The notes beneath the pieces were generated by a model. That model worked only from the letters and a program-made list of their open reading frames with translations, was not told where the DNA came from and did not search any database. A stretch of 11,864 nucleotides of DNA from an uncultured Collinsella sp. (GTDB lineage Bacteria; Actinomycetota; Coriobacteriia; Coriobacteriales; Coriobacteriaceae). Position 1 is the stretch's first letter, and each line of letters opens with the position of its first letter. Positions 5,861 through 11,864 of the stretch are shown here, piece after piece. The stretch is from NCBI GenBank assembly GCA_900549655.1, contig UROZ01000056.1, positions 1 to 11,864 of the forward strand, read 5' to 3'. Made by a program: the position numbers and the translations under genes.

Positions 5861-6790
5861 ATGTCGTTTACCGCCGAGGTGCGTGACGAACTCGCGCGCT
5901 GCGAACCCGAATGTGAATACTGCGATTTGTCGACGCTTGCCGCCCTGACGCGTGTGAGCGGTACACTTTCGCTGGCCGGCTCCGGGCGGTATCGTTTGAC
6001 GGTCGCGACCGAGACGGGCGCCGTCGCGCGCACAATGATCACACTGACGCATCGCATCCTTAAGCTCAAAACGGAATTCACCGTTCGTAAATCTGTATTG
6101 CATAAGGTTCGAAACTACCTCATCACCTTGCCTGATCAGCCAGACCTGGATAAGGCTCTGGTGCTGCTGGGCATCCTCGACCGCAGGGGAGGACTTGTCG
6201 CCGGCGTGCCCCGACATATCGTTGCCCGTCCCTGCTGCAGGCTTGCCTATATCCGCGGCGCGCTCATCGCGGGCGGCTTCGTGGCCGATCCACGCGGCGA
6301 TTTTCATTTGGAGATCGCGGTGCAGGGCGAGCAATATGCCAAGGGGCTTTGCGATCTGTTGGAGCAGATTGGGGTCCATGCTCGTGTTAATGCGCGGCGG
6401 GGGTCATATGCCGTGTACATTAAGAGCGCCGAGGAGATCGAGCAGCTCCTAAAGCTGGTCGGCGCCAAGCGCAGCGTTGCCGAGATCGAGGAAGCGCGCG
6501 CGGTCAAATTGGTTAAGAACGACGTAAACCGTCGCGTGAACGCCGAGCTCGCCAACCAGACCAGAAGCGCCGGTGCCGCCCAGCATCAGCTTGCGTTGAT
6601 CGATGAGCTCGAGCAGCGTGGCCTTCGCGATGCGCTTCCGGATGCCTTGGCGGTCTTTTGCGACCTGCGCGAGCGCTACCCCGATCTGTCACTGCGTGAT
6701 TTGGGGGAGATGGCTGACCCTCCCTTGTCGAAGTCGGCCCTCTACCATCGTGTTTTACGGCTTGAAAAGCTCATTGAAGCAAACAGGTAG
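5861..6790 (+). CDS. whiA: WhiA family transcriptional regulator
   Basis: 309-residue WhiA protein: an N-terminal MSFTAEVRDEL start typical of the family, a LAGLIDADG-homing-endonuclease-like domain over roughly the first 200 residues (including CCRLAYIRGALIAGGFV, the recognisable core), and a C-terminal helix-turn-helix region near 275-305 (SLRDLGEMADPPLSKSALYHR). WhiA controls sporulation septation in Streptomyces and affects division and chromosome organisation in other Gram-positives; here it is probably a division-related or housekeeping regulator. It sits 6 bases after rapZ, close to the family's usual rapZ-yvcK-whiA arrangement, and upstream of gap as in other Actinobacteria. No terminator is evident before the gap promoter region. 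Confidence 0.95.
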   Translation: MSFTAEVRDELARCEPECEYCDLSTLAALTRVSGTLSLAGSGRYRLTVATETGAVARTMITLTHRILKLKTEFTVRKSVLHKVRNYLITLPDQPDLDKALVLLGILDRRGGLVAGVPRHIVARPCCRLAYIRGALIAGGFVADPRGDFHLEIAVQGEQYAKGLCDLLEQIGVHARVNARRGSYAVYIKSAEEIEQLLKLVGAKRSVAEIEEARAVKLVKNDVNRRVNAELANQTRSAGAAQHQLALIDELEQRGLRDALPDALAVFCDLRERYPDLSLRDLGEMADPPLSKSALYHRVLRLEKLIEANR

Positions 6791-6983
6791 ATTAAAGTAT
6801 CGACTTATATACGGATTTAGCTGCTGTTTTAGTATTTAAAACGTTTTAACGTAAATTTGATTTTCAATTTCGAGCATTCTCGTGAAATTCAAGTCAAAAA
6901 AAAGGTATATTAGGCGAGTGGTTAGTTTGTGGGCCTCAACGGCGGGCGCTGTAGCTCGCGGGGGCCTTACGAAAGGAGACACA
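6791..6983 (+). promoter_or_regulatory. AT-rich promoter and leader region of gap
   Basis: This 193-base gap is strikingly AT-rich over its first 120 bases compared with the surrounding genes. It contains a TATATT -10-like box (6906-6911) without a clear -35, an inverted repeat ACGTTTTAACGT (6841-6852), and a 9-bp interrupted hairpin, AATTTCGAG (6866-6874) against CTCG plus AAATT (6879-6889). The last 70 bases are GC-rich untranslated leader. The Shine-Dalgarno AAAGGAG (6972-6978) fixes the gap start at 6984. The exact promoter position is uncertain. Confidence 0.55.
6841..6852. promoter_or_regulatory. Candidate operator ACGTTTTAACGT upstream of gap
   Basis: Perfect 5+2+5 palindrome, flanked by A/T runs, about 50 bases upstream of the TATATT box. 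Size and symmetry suit a dimeric repressor or activator, but no regulator is identified. Chance occurrence in AT-rich DNA is possible. Confidence 0.3.
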
Positions 6984-8009
6984 ATGGCAGTAAAGGTTGC
7001 TATTAACGGCTTCGGTCGCATCGGTCGTCTGGCTTTCCGTCAGATGTTCGGTCATGAGGGCTCCGAGATCGTCGCTATCAACGACCTCACCTCTCCCGAT
7101 ATGCTCGCTTACCTGCTGAAGTACGACTCCACGCAGGGCAACTATGCTCGCGATCACGAGGTCGTTGCTGGCGAGGATTCCATCACCGTTGACGGCAAGG
7201 AGATCAAGATCTACAAGGAGGCCGACGCCAACAACCTGCCTTGGGGCGACCTCGACGTCGACGTCGTTCTCGAGTGCACCGGCTTCTACACCAGCAAGGC
7301 TAAGGCTCAGGCCCACATCAACGCTGGCGCCAAGAAGGTCGTCATCTCCGCTCCGGCTGGCAGCGATCTGCCCACCATCGTGTACAACGTCAACCATGAG
7401 ACGCTGACCGCTGAGGACAACATCATCTCCGCTGCTTCCTGCACCACCAACTGCCTCGCCCCGATGGCCAAGGGTCTGAACGACTTCGCTCCCATCGTGT
7501 CCGGCATCATGACCACCATTCACGCCTGGACTGGCGACCAGATGCCGCTCGACGGCCCGCAGCGCAAGGGCAACAAGCGTCGTAGCCGCGCCTGCGCCGT
7601 CAACATCGTCCCCAACACCACCGGTGCTGCCAAGGCTATCGGCCTGGTTCTCCCCGAGCTCAACGGTAAGCTCATCGGTGCCGCCCAGCGCGTCCCGACG
7701 CCGACCGGCTCGCTGACCAACCTCTACGCCGTCGTTGACAAGAAGGTCACCGTCGACGAGGTCAACGCCGCTATGAAGGCCTACGCTGCCACCATCTCCG
7801 AGACCTTCGGTTACAACGAGGACGACATCGTCTCCACCGACATCATCGGCGAGACCCACGGCTCCATCTTCGACGCCACTCAGACCATGTGCTCTGACCT
7901 CGGCAACGGCCAGACCCTCGTTCAGGTCACCTCTTGGTACGACAACGAGAACTCCTACACCTCTCAGATGGTCCGCACCATCAAGTACTTCGAGAAGTTC
8001 GTTGCTTAA
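6984..8009 (+). CDS. gap: Glyceraldehyde-3-phosphate dehydrogenase, type I
   Basis: 341-residue glycolytic GAPDH, converting glyceraldehyde-3-phosphate, phosphate and NAD+ to 1,3-bisphosphoglycerate. NAD-binding INGFGRIGR (7-15), Asp34 in AINDLT (typical of NAD preference), catalytic Cys153 in SCTTNCLAP and His180 in TIHAWTGDQ, then the S-loop and a C-terminal SWYDNENSYTSQM segment. ATG 6984 is chosen over an in-frame ATG at 6882: AAAGGAG lies 5 bases upstream and MAVKVAINGFGRIGR matches the family start. Codon use is extremely biased, as expected for a very highly expressed gene. It has its own promoter region and is followed by a strong terminator, so it may be made in excess over pgk-tpiA-gpmI. 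Confidence 0.98.
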   Translation: MAVKVAINGFGRIGRLAFRQMFGHEGSEIVAINDLTSPDMLAYLLKYDSTQGNYARDHEVVAGEDSITVDGKEIKIYKEADANNLPWGDLDVDVVLECTGFYTSKAKAQAHINAGAKKVVISAPAGSDLPTIVYNVNHETLTAEDNIISAASCTTNCLAPMAKGLNDFAPIVSGIMTTIHAWTGDQMPLDGPQRKGNKRRSRACAVNIVPNTTGAAKAIGLVLPELNGKLIGAAQRVPTPTGSLTNLYAVVDKKVTVDEVNAAMKAYAATISETFGYNEDDIVSTDIIGETHGSIFDATQTMCSDLGNGQTLVQVTSWYDNENSYTSQMVRTIKYFEKFVA

Positions 8010-8046
8010 TTTAGCTTTTAGCGAATAGCTCGTTGAGCGTCTAAAG

Positions 8047-8094
8047 AAGGGCGCGGCCTCATAGGGCTTACACCCTAGGGTCGCGCCCTTTTTA
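8047..8094 (+). terminator. Intrinsic terminator after gap
   Basis: AAGGGCGCG (8047-8055) pairs CGCGCCCTT (8082-8090). A small asymmetric internal loop follows, then TAGGG (8062-8066) pairs CCCTA (8073-8077). A T-run (8089-8093) overlaps the end of the stem. It separates gap from pgk. Read-through or a promoter between 8094 and 8150 must supply pgk. Confidence 0.85.
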
Positions 8095-8103
8095 TAGGAA
8101 ATC

Positions 8104-8126
8104 GTCTGCCGTAATGGGAGGCAGAC
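8104..8126. promoter_or_regulatory. Perfect inverted repeat directly upstream of pgk
   Basis: GTCTGCC (8104-8110) and GGCAGAC (8120-8126) are exact inverted copies with a 9-base spacer, ending 6 bases before the GAAAGG Shine-Dalgarno (8133-8138). It could be an operator or an RNA hairpin affecting translation start or mRNA stability after processing. It has no T-run, so it is not a terminator. Confidence 0.45.
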
Positions 8127-8149
8127 ACGTACGAAAGGTAGAAGCAAAC

Positions 8150-9340
8150 ATGGCCTTTACCAAGAAGACCGTCCGCGACATCGATGTCGACGGCAAGCGC
8201 GTTCTCGTCCGCGTTGACTTCAACGTGCCTATCAAGGATGGCGTCGTTGGCGACACCACCCGTATCAAGGCTGCCCTGCCCACCATCAACTATCTCGTTG
8301 AGCACAACGCTCGCGTCATCCTCATGAGCCACCTCGGCCGTCCCGATGGCACCGGCTTCCAGCCCGAGCTGTCCCTCGAGCCCGTCGCCAAGAAGCTCGC
8401 CGAGCTCTCTGGTCTCGACGTTGCCTTTGTCGCCGACACTTACGGCGAGAAGGCTGCCGAGGCTGTCGCTGCCGTCGAGCCGGGCAAGGTTCTCGTTCTC
8501 GAGAACGTCCGCTTCGATAAGCGTGAGAAGAAGAACGATCCCGAGATCGCCAAGAAGCTCGCTTCCTATGGTGACGTCTTCGTTCTCGATGCCTTCGGCA
8601 CCGCCCACCGCGCCCAGGGTTCCGTCGTGGGCCCCGCCGCTTACCTGCCTGCCGTCGCCGGCTTCCTGCTTGAGAAGGAGGTCGACACGCTGACCGGCAT
8701 CTTCGCCGAGCCCGAGCGCCCCTTCGTCGCTATCGTCGGCGGTTCCAAGGTTTCCTCCAAGATCGGCGTTCTCGATCACCTCATCGACTCCGCTGACACC
8801 CTGATCATCGGTGGCGGCATGGCCTACACCTTCTTCCTGGCTCAGGGCCTGACCGTCGGTCAGTCCCTCAAGGAAGAGGACTGGGTCGAGCGCGCTGGCG
8901 AGATGCTCAAGAAGGCCGAGGAGAAGGGTGTCAAGATCCTGCTCCCCATCGACAACCGCGTTGCCGATCACTTTGGCGAGGACGCTGTCCCCGAGGTTGT
9001 CGCTTCCGACGCTATCCCCGACGATCGTGAGGGCATGGACATCGGCCCCAAGACCGAGGAGCTTTACGCCGAGGCCGTCAAGGGCGCCAAGACCGTGTTC
9101 TGGAACGGCCCCATGGGCGTCTTCGAGTTTGACAACTTTGCTCACGGCACCCAGGCTATCGCCGAGGCTGTCGCCGAGGCTGACTGCACCTCGATCATCG
9201 GCGGTGGTGACTCTGTCGCAGCTGTCAACAAGTTCAACCTGGCCGACAAGATGAGCTGGATCTCCACCGGTGGTGGCGCTTCCATGGAGCTCGTCGAGGG
9301 TAAGGCCCTGCCCGGAGTGGAGGCGCTTCTCGATGCCTAA
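8150..9340 (+). CDS. pgk: Phosphoglycerate kinase
   Basis: 396-residue monomeric kinase, normal length, transferring phosphate from 1,3-bisphosphoglycerate to ADP. RVDFNVP (21-27) and SHLGRP (60-65) belong to the N-terminal substrate domain; VGGSKVSSKIGVL, WNGPMGVFE and GGGDSVAA (351-358) to the C-terminal nucleotide domain. Start: ATG 8150 with GAAAGG 11 bases upstream, giving MAFTKKTVRDIDVDGKRVLV, the standard family beginning. An in-frame upstream ATG (8114) falls inside an inverted repeat and is unlikely. The stop overlaps the tpiA start by 8 bases, implying translational coupling. One residue differs from the common pattern: DAFGTAHR in place of DAFGxAHR with Ala or Ser, a minor change. 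Confidence 0.98.
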   Translation: MAFTKKTVRDIDVDGKRVLVRVDFNVPIKDGVVGDTTRIKAALPTINYLVEHNARVILMSHLGRPDGTGFQPELSLEPVAKKLAELSGLDVAFVADTYGEKAAEAVAAVEPGKVLVLENVRFDKREKKNDPEIAKKLASYGDVFVLDAFGTAHRAQGSVVGPAAYLPAVAGFLLEKEVDTLTGIFAEPERPFVAIVGGSKVSSKIGVLDHLIDSADTLIIGGGMAYTFFLAQGLTVGQSLKEEDWVERAGEMLKKAEEKGVKILLPIDNRVADHFGEDAVPEVVASDAIPDDREGMDIGPKTEELYAEAVKGAKTVFWNGPMGVFEFDNFAHGTQAIAEAVAEADCTSIIGGGDSVAAVNKFNLADKMSWISTGGGASMELVEGKALPGVEALLDA

Positions 9341-10100
9341 TCGCACCCTTCTTATCGCTGGTAACTGGAAGATGAACAACGACGTCGCCGAGGCTGCCAA
9401 GCTCGCCGACGAGCTGGCCCAGGCTCTGCCTGAGGTTCCGGCTGGCGTCGAGGTGCTCGTCTGCCCTCCGACCATCGACATCACCACGGTTCATGACCGC
9501 ATTCAGGCTGCCCCTATCGCCCTCGGTGCACAGAACGTGTACTGGGAGGCCAAGGGTGCCTTCACCGGTGAGTCCTCTTGCGACATGCTCAAGTCCGCTG
9601 GCTGCACCTACTGCATCATCGGTCACTCCGAGCGTCGCGACTACTTCCACGAGACCGACGAGGATCAGAACATGAAGGCCAAGGCCCTCGTTGCCGCAGG
9701 TCTTTTTCCCGTCTTCTGCTGCGGCGAGTCCCTTGAGGTCCGCGAGGCTGGCACCTATGTCGAGCACGTCGTGAACCAGGTCAAGGCCGGCCTTGCTGGT
9801 CTTGAGATCACCTGCCCCAAGCAGGTCGTCGTCGCCTACGAGCCCATCTGGGCCATCGGCACCGGCAAGACCGCTACCGCCGAGGACGCTCAGGAGGTCT
9901 GCGGTGCTATCCGTGAGACCCTCAAGGAGATGTTCGGCGAGGAGCTCGCTAACGGCATCCGCGTGCTGTATGGCGGTTCCGCCAAGCCCGGCAACATCGC
10001 CGAGCTCGTCGCCAAGCCCGACGTTGACGGCGCCCTCGTGGGCGGCGCTTCGCTCAAGGCTGCCGACTTCGCCTCTATGGTCGTCAAGGCAGGCGAGTAG
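9333..10100 (+). CDS. tpiA: Triosephosphate isomerase
   Basis: 255-residue TIM-barrel isomerase interconverting dihydroxyacetone phosphate and glyceraldehyde-3-phosphate. The complete active site is visible: Lys13 in GNWKMN, His98 in IGHSERR, Glu170 in AYEPIWAIGTGK, plus the phosphate-binding LYGGSAKPGN and GALVGGASL near the C-terminus. Start: ATG 9333 lies inside the end of pgk, with GGAGG (9319-9323) 9 bases upstream within the pgk coding sequence. MPNRTLLIAGNWKMN is the typical beginning, so an upstream in-frame GTG is not used. gpmI begins 5 bases after the stop, consistent with one pgk-tpiA-gpmI transcript. Confidence 0.98.
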   Translation: MPNRTLLIAGNWKMNNDVAEAAKLADELAQALPEVPAGVEVLVCPPTIDITTVHDRIQAAPIALGAQNVYWEAKGAFTGESSCDMLKSAGCTYCIIGHSERRDYFHETDEDQNMKAKALVAAGLFPVFCCGESLEVREAGTYVEHVVNQVKAGLAGLEITCPKQVVVAYEPIWAIGTGKTATAEDAQEVCGAIRETLKEMFGEELANGIRVLYGGSAKPGNIAELVAKPDVDGALVGGASLKAADFASMVVKAGE

Positions 10101-10105
10101 GACAT

Positions 10106-11659
10106 ATGGCACAACGTCATCTTCCTGCACTCCTGATTATCATGGATGGCTGCGGCCTTGCTCCGGCCGATGGCGAGAACGCCGTCGCCGCTGCCAAGAC
10201 GCCCTTCCTTGATGGCCTGTACGAGAAGTACCCCCACACCACGCTCGGTGCTTCGGGCGAGGACGTGGGCCTTCCCGACGGCCAGATGGGTAACTCCGAG
10301 GTGGGTCACCTCAACATCGGTGCCGGCCGCATCGTGTTCCAGGAGCTTTCGCGCATCAACAATGCCATCAAGGACGGCTCCATCGCCAAGAACGAGGTTT
10401 TCGTCAAGGCTATGGACGATGTCAAGGCTGACGGTAAGACTCTCCACCTCATGGGCCTTATGAGCCCTGGCGGTGTTCATTCTCACATGAACCACGTCGA
10501 GGCTCTGGTCAAGATGGCTGCCGAGCACGGTGTCAAGACCGTTCGCGTCCACGCCTTCATGGATGGCCGCGACGTTGACCCGCAGTCCGGTGCCGGCTAC
10601 ATGAGCGAGTTCTGCGCCTTCCTGGCCAAGATTTCCGAGGAGACCGGTTGCGACGCTCGCGTTGCCACCGTCTCGGGTCGTTATTGGGCGATGGACCGCG
10701 ACAACCGTTGGGAGCGCATCCAGCGCGCCTACGACGTCATGGTCAACGCGTCCGATGCTGATACCGACCCCGTTGCCGGTATCAAGGCCTACTACGAGAA
10801 GGACCCGCGCGGCGACGAGTTCGTCGAGCCCTTCGCTGCCCACAACGAGGGCATTCACGAGGGCGACGCGGCCATCTTCTTCAACTTCCGTCCCGACCGC
10901 GCTCGTCAGATGACCCGCGTGTTCACGGACAAGGAGTTCGACGGCTTTGAGCGCGAGCAGATCAAGCTTTCGCACTTTGTGACGATGACCGAGTATGATC
11001 CGACGTTTGACGTCGAGGTCGCCTTCCCCAAGACGTTCCCCGAGAACGTCCTGGCCGACGTTATCGCCGCCAATGGCCTGAAGCAGCTGCACACTGCCGA
11101 GACCGAGAAGTACGCCCACGTGACGTTCTTCCTCAACGGTGGCATCGAGGAGCCCAAGGAGGGCGAGGAGCGCGTGCTCGTCGCTTCCCCCAAGGTTGCT
11201 ACCTACGATCTGCAGCCCGAGATGAGCGCTCCCGAGGTTACCGAGAAGCTCGTCGCCGCCATCAACGAGGATCGCGCTGATTTCTACATCGTGAACTTCG
11301 CGAACTGCGACATGGTTGGTCACACCGGTGTCTTCGACGCTGCCGTTAAGGCCGTTGAGGCTGTTGACGATGCCCTGTCCAAGGTTGTCCCGGCGATTCT
11401 CGCCAAGGGCGGCTTTGCACTGATTACCGCCGACCACGGCAACGCCGATCACATGTTTGACGTTGCTTCCGACGGCTCCAAGCATCCGTTTACGGCTCAC
11501 ACCACCAACCGCGTGCCGTTCATCATCGTTGATGAGAAGGCCAAGCTCACCGGTATCGAGGACGGCCGTCTTTCCGATATCGCTCCGACCATGCTCACCA
11601 TGGCTGGTATTGAGCCTTCCGCCGAGATGACGGGCCGCGTGCTCGCTACCGAGGCCTAA
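10106..11659 (+). CDS. gpmI: 2,3-bisphosphoglycerate-independent phosphoglycerate mutase
   Basis: 517-residue cofactor-independent, manganese-type mutase converting 3-phosphoglycerate to 2-phosphoglycerate; normal length. Metal-binding Asp14 in IIMDGCG, catalytic Ser64 in GQMGNSEVGHLNIGAGR, SPGGVHSH, FMDGRDVDP, RYWAMDRDNRWER, NFRPDRARQ, NFANCDMVGHTG and ADHGNADHM are all present, covering both the phosphatase and transferase domains. The first motif has Cys16 where DGWG is usual, a non-catalytic position. It sits 5 bases after tpiA; AGGCGAG near the tpiA end can serve as Shine-Dalgarno. It ends with TAA directly followed by TAG. Actinobacteria usually have the cofactor-dependent enzyme and no mutase gene at this point, so this insertion between tpiA and secG is a lineage trait. 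Confidence 0.97.
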   Translation: MAQRHLPALLIIMDGCGLAPADGENAVAAAKTPFLDGLYEKYPHTTLGASGEDVGLPDGQMGNSEVGHLNIGAGRIVFQELSRINNAIKDGSIAKNEVFVKAMDDVKADGKTLHLMGLMSPGGVHSHMNHVEALVKMAAEHGVKTVRVHAFMDGRDVDPQSGAGYMSEFCAFLAKISEETGCDARVATVSGRYWAMDRDNRWERIQRAYDVMVNASDADTDPVAGIKAYYEKDPRGDEFVEPFAAHNEGIHEGDAAIFFNFRPDRARQMTRVFTDKEFDGFEREQIKLSHFVTMTEYDPTFDVEVAFPKTFPENVLADVIAANGLKQLHTAETEKYAHVTFFLNGGIEEPKEGEERVLVASPKVATYDLQPEMSAPEVTEKLVAAINEDRADFYIVNFANCDMVGHTGVFDAAVKAVEAVDDALSKVVPAILAKGGFALITADHGNADHMFDVASDGSKHPFTAHTTNRVPFIIVDEKAKLTGIEDGRLSDIAPTMLTMAGIEPSAEMTGRVLATEA

Positions 11660-11684
11660 TAGAAAACAAATACCGTTTTCTAGC

Positions 11685-11719
11685 AAGGGGGTTGTCCACA
11701 ACCGGACAACCCCCTTTTT
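11685..11719 (+). terminator. Intrinsic terminator after gpmI
   Basis: GGGGGTTGTCC (11687-11697) pairs GGACAACCCCC (11704-11714), a perfect 11-bp stem around ACAACC, followed by five T (11715-11719). Two preceding A extend the stem into the T-run. A further perfect repeat, AAATACC (11668-11674) and GGTATTT (11720-11726), flanks the hairpin. It closes the pgk-tpiA-gpmI unit and separates it from secG. Confidence 0.93.
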
Positions 11720-11778
11720 GGTATTTCTGCCATTTCCACCCCGTCCTTGAGTGGCAGGTAGGGGAGAGCGGGGGATTG

Positions 11779-11787
11779 TGGTACAGT
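11779..11787 (+). promoter_or_regulatory. Candidate extended -10 promoter of secG
   Basis: TGGTACAGT fits an extended -10 (TGn before TACAGT). No good -35 lies at the normal spacing. The start would fall near 11794, next to the 10-base palindrome AGTTTAAACT (11793-11802). Since a strong terminator lies upstream, secG needs a promoter in this gap. Confidence 0.4.
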
Positions 11788-11823
11788 ACTGGAGTTTAAA
11801 CTGTTCTATTAAGGAGCTTATCT

Positions 11824-11864
11824 ATGGGTCCGTTCCAGATTCTTCTGTTTGTCGTTTGGGCTGT
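11824..11864 (+). CDS. secG: Preprotein translocase subunit SecG, N-terminal fragment
   Basis: Only the first 13 codons plus two bases are in the window (MGPFQILLFVVWA, probably continuing with Val), cut by the window edge. The hydrophobic QILLFVVWA stretch begins a membrane helix right at the N-terminus, as in SecG, a small two-helix protein of the SecYEG channel. The main support is position: secG follows tpiA in the actinobacterial gap-pgk-tpiA-secG order. The start is well defined by AAGGAG (11811-11816) 7 bases upstream. Any other small membrane protein would fit this fragment equally well on sequence alone. Confidence 0.65.
   Translation, partial: MGPFQILLFVVWA

Noticed and set aside
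4865..6379. Long open frame on the - strand opposite rapZ and whiA
   Set aside because: Antisense shadow of two well-recognised genes, with no family motifs.
6927..6968. GC-rich leader segment with a GTAGCTCGCGGG string resembling part of a tRNA
   Set aside because: No acceptor stem, anticodon arm or T-arm sequence can be found around it; treated as gap leader.
8075..9487. Long - strand open frame opposite pgk
   Set aside because: Same shadow effect; pgk on the + strand has complete motifs and a proper start.
9890..11701. Long open frame on the - strand (about 600 codons) opposite gpmI and the tpiA end
   Set aside because: It lies exactly antisense to conserved glycolytic genes with biased codons, its predicted protein is repetitive in V/L/G/D, and it has no recognisable domain. 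It is an artefact of codon bias.

Overview
This window most likely comes from a gut-type actinobacterium of the Coriobacteriia, probably a Collinsella relative. The reasoning is the moderately GC-rich coding sequence, the strong Shine-Dalgarno sites, and a core block (rapZ, whiA, gap, pgk, tpiA, secG) that follows the classical actinobacterial gene order. The genus is an inference from layout and protein style; no database search was possible. All recognised genes lie on the + strand, and no stretch longer than 300 bases lacks a gene.

Positions 1-4832 hold an amino-sugar (sialic acid) catabolic cluster. It starts with a CE7/AXE1-type acetyl esterase (56-1033). An overlapping second gene (1026-1877) looks like a shortened copy of the same fold that has lost its nucleophilic serine. 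Next come a DapA/NanA-family aldolase (1946-2866), a ROK-family sugar kinase, probably an N-acetylmannosamine kinase (3040-4005), and N-acetylmannosamine-6-phosphate 2-epimerase NanE (4146-4832). Together they could deacetylate O-acetylated sialic acid, split it to ManNAc and pyruvate, phosphorylate ManNAc, and convert it to GlcNAc-6-phosphate. No transporter, sialidase, nagA or nagB is in the window; these may lie upstream. The intergenic gaps on both sides of the kinase gene each hold a long imperfect palindrome built of paired blocks separated by symmetric mismatched loops. The second is capped by a C(UUCG)G tetraloop and is the most striking non-coding structure here.

Positions 4833-6790 hold rapZ (nucleotide-binding regulator) and whiA (sporulation/division-type transcription factor), spaced 6 bases apart. 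The usual yvcK gene between them is absent. A canonical intrinsic terminator ends one base before the rapZ Shine-Dalgarno, so rapZ transcription must either start inside or upstream of it and read through.

Positions 6791-11659 hold lower glycolysis: an AT-rich promoter region, gap, a strong terminator, then pgk-tpiA-gpmI packed tightly (8-base overlap, then a 5-base gap), closed by a second strong terminator. The last bases start a membrane-protein gene, almost certainly secG by context, with its own candidate promoter and a good ribosome-binding site.
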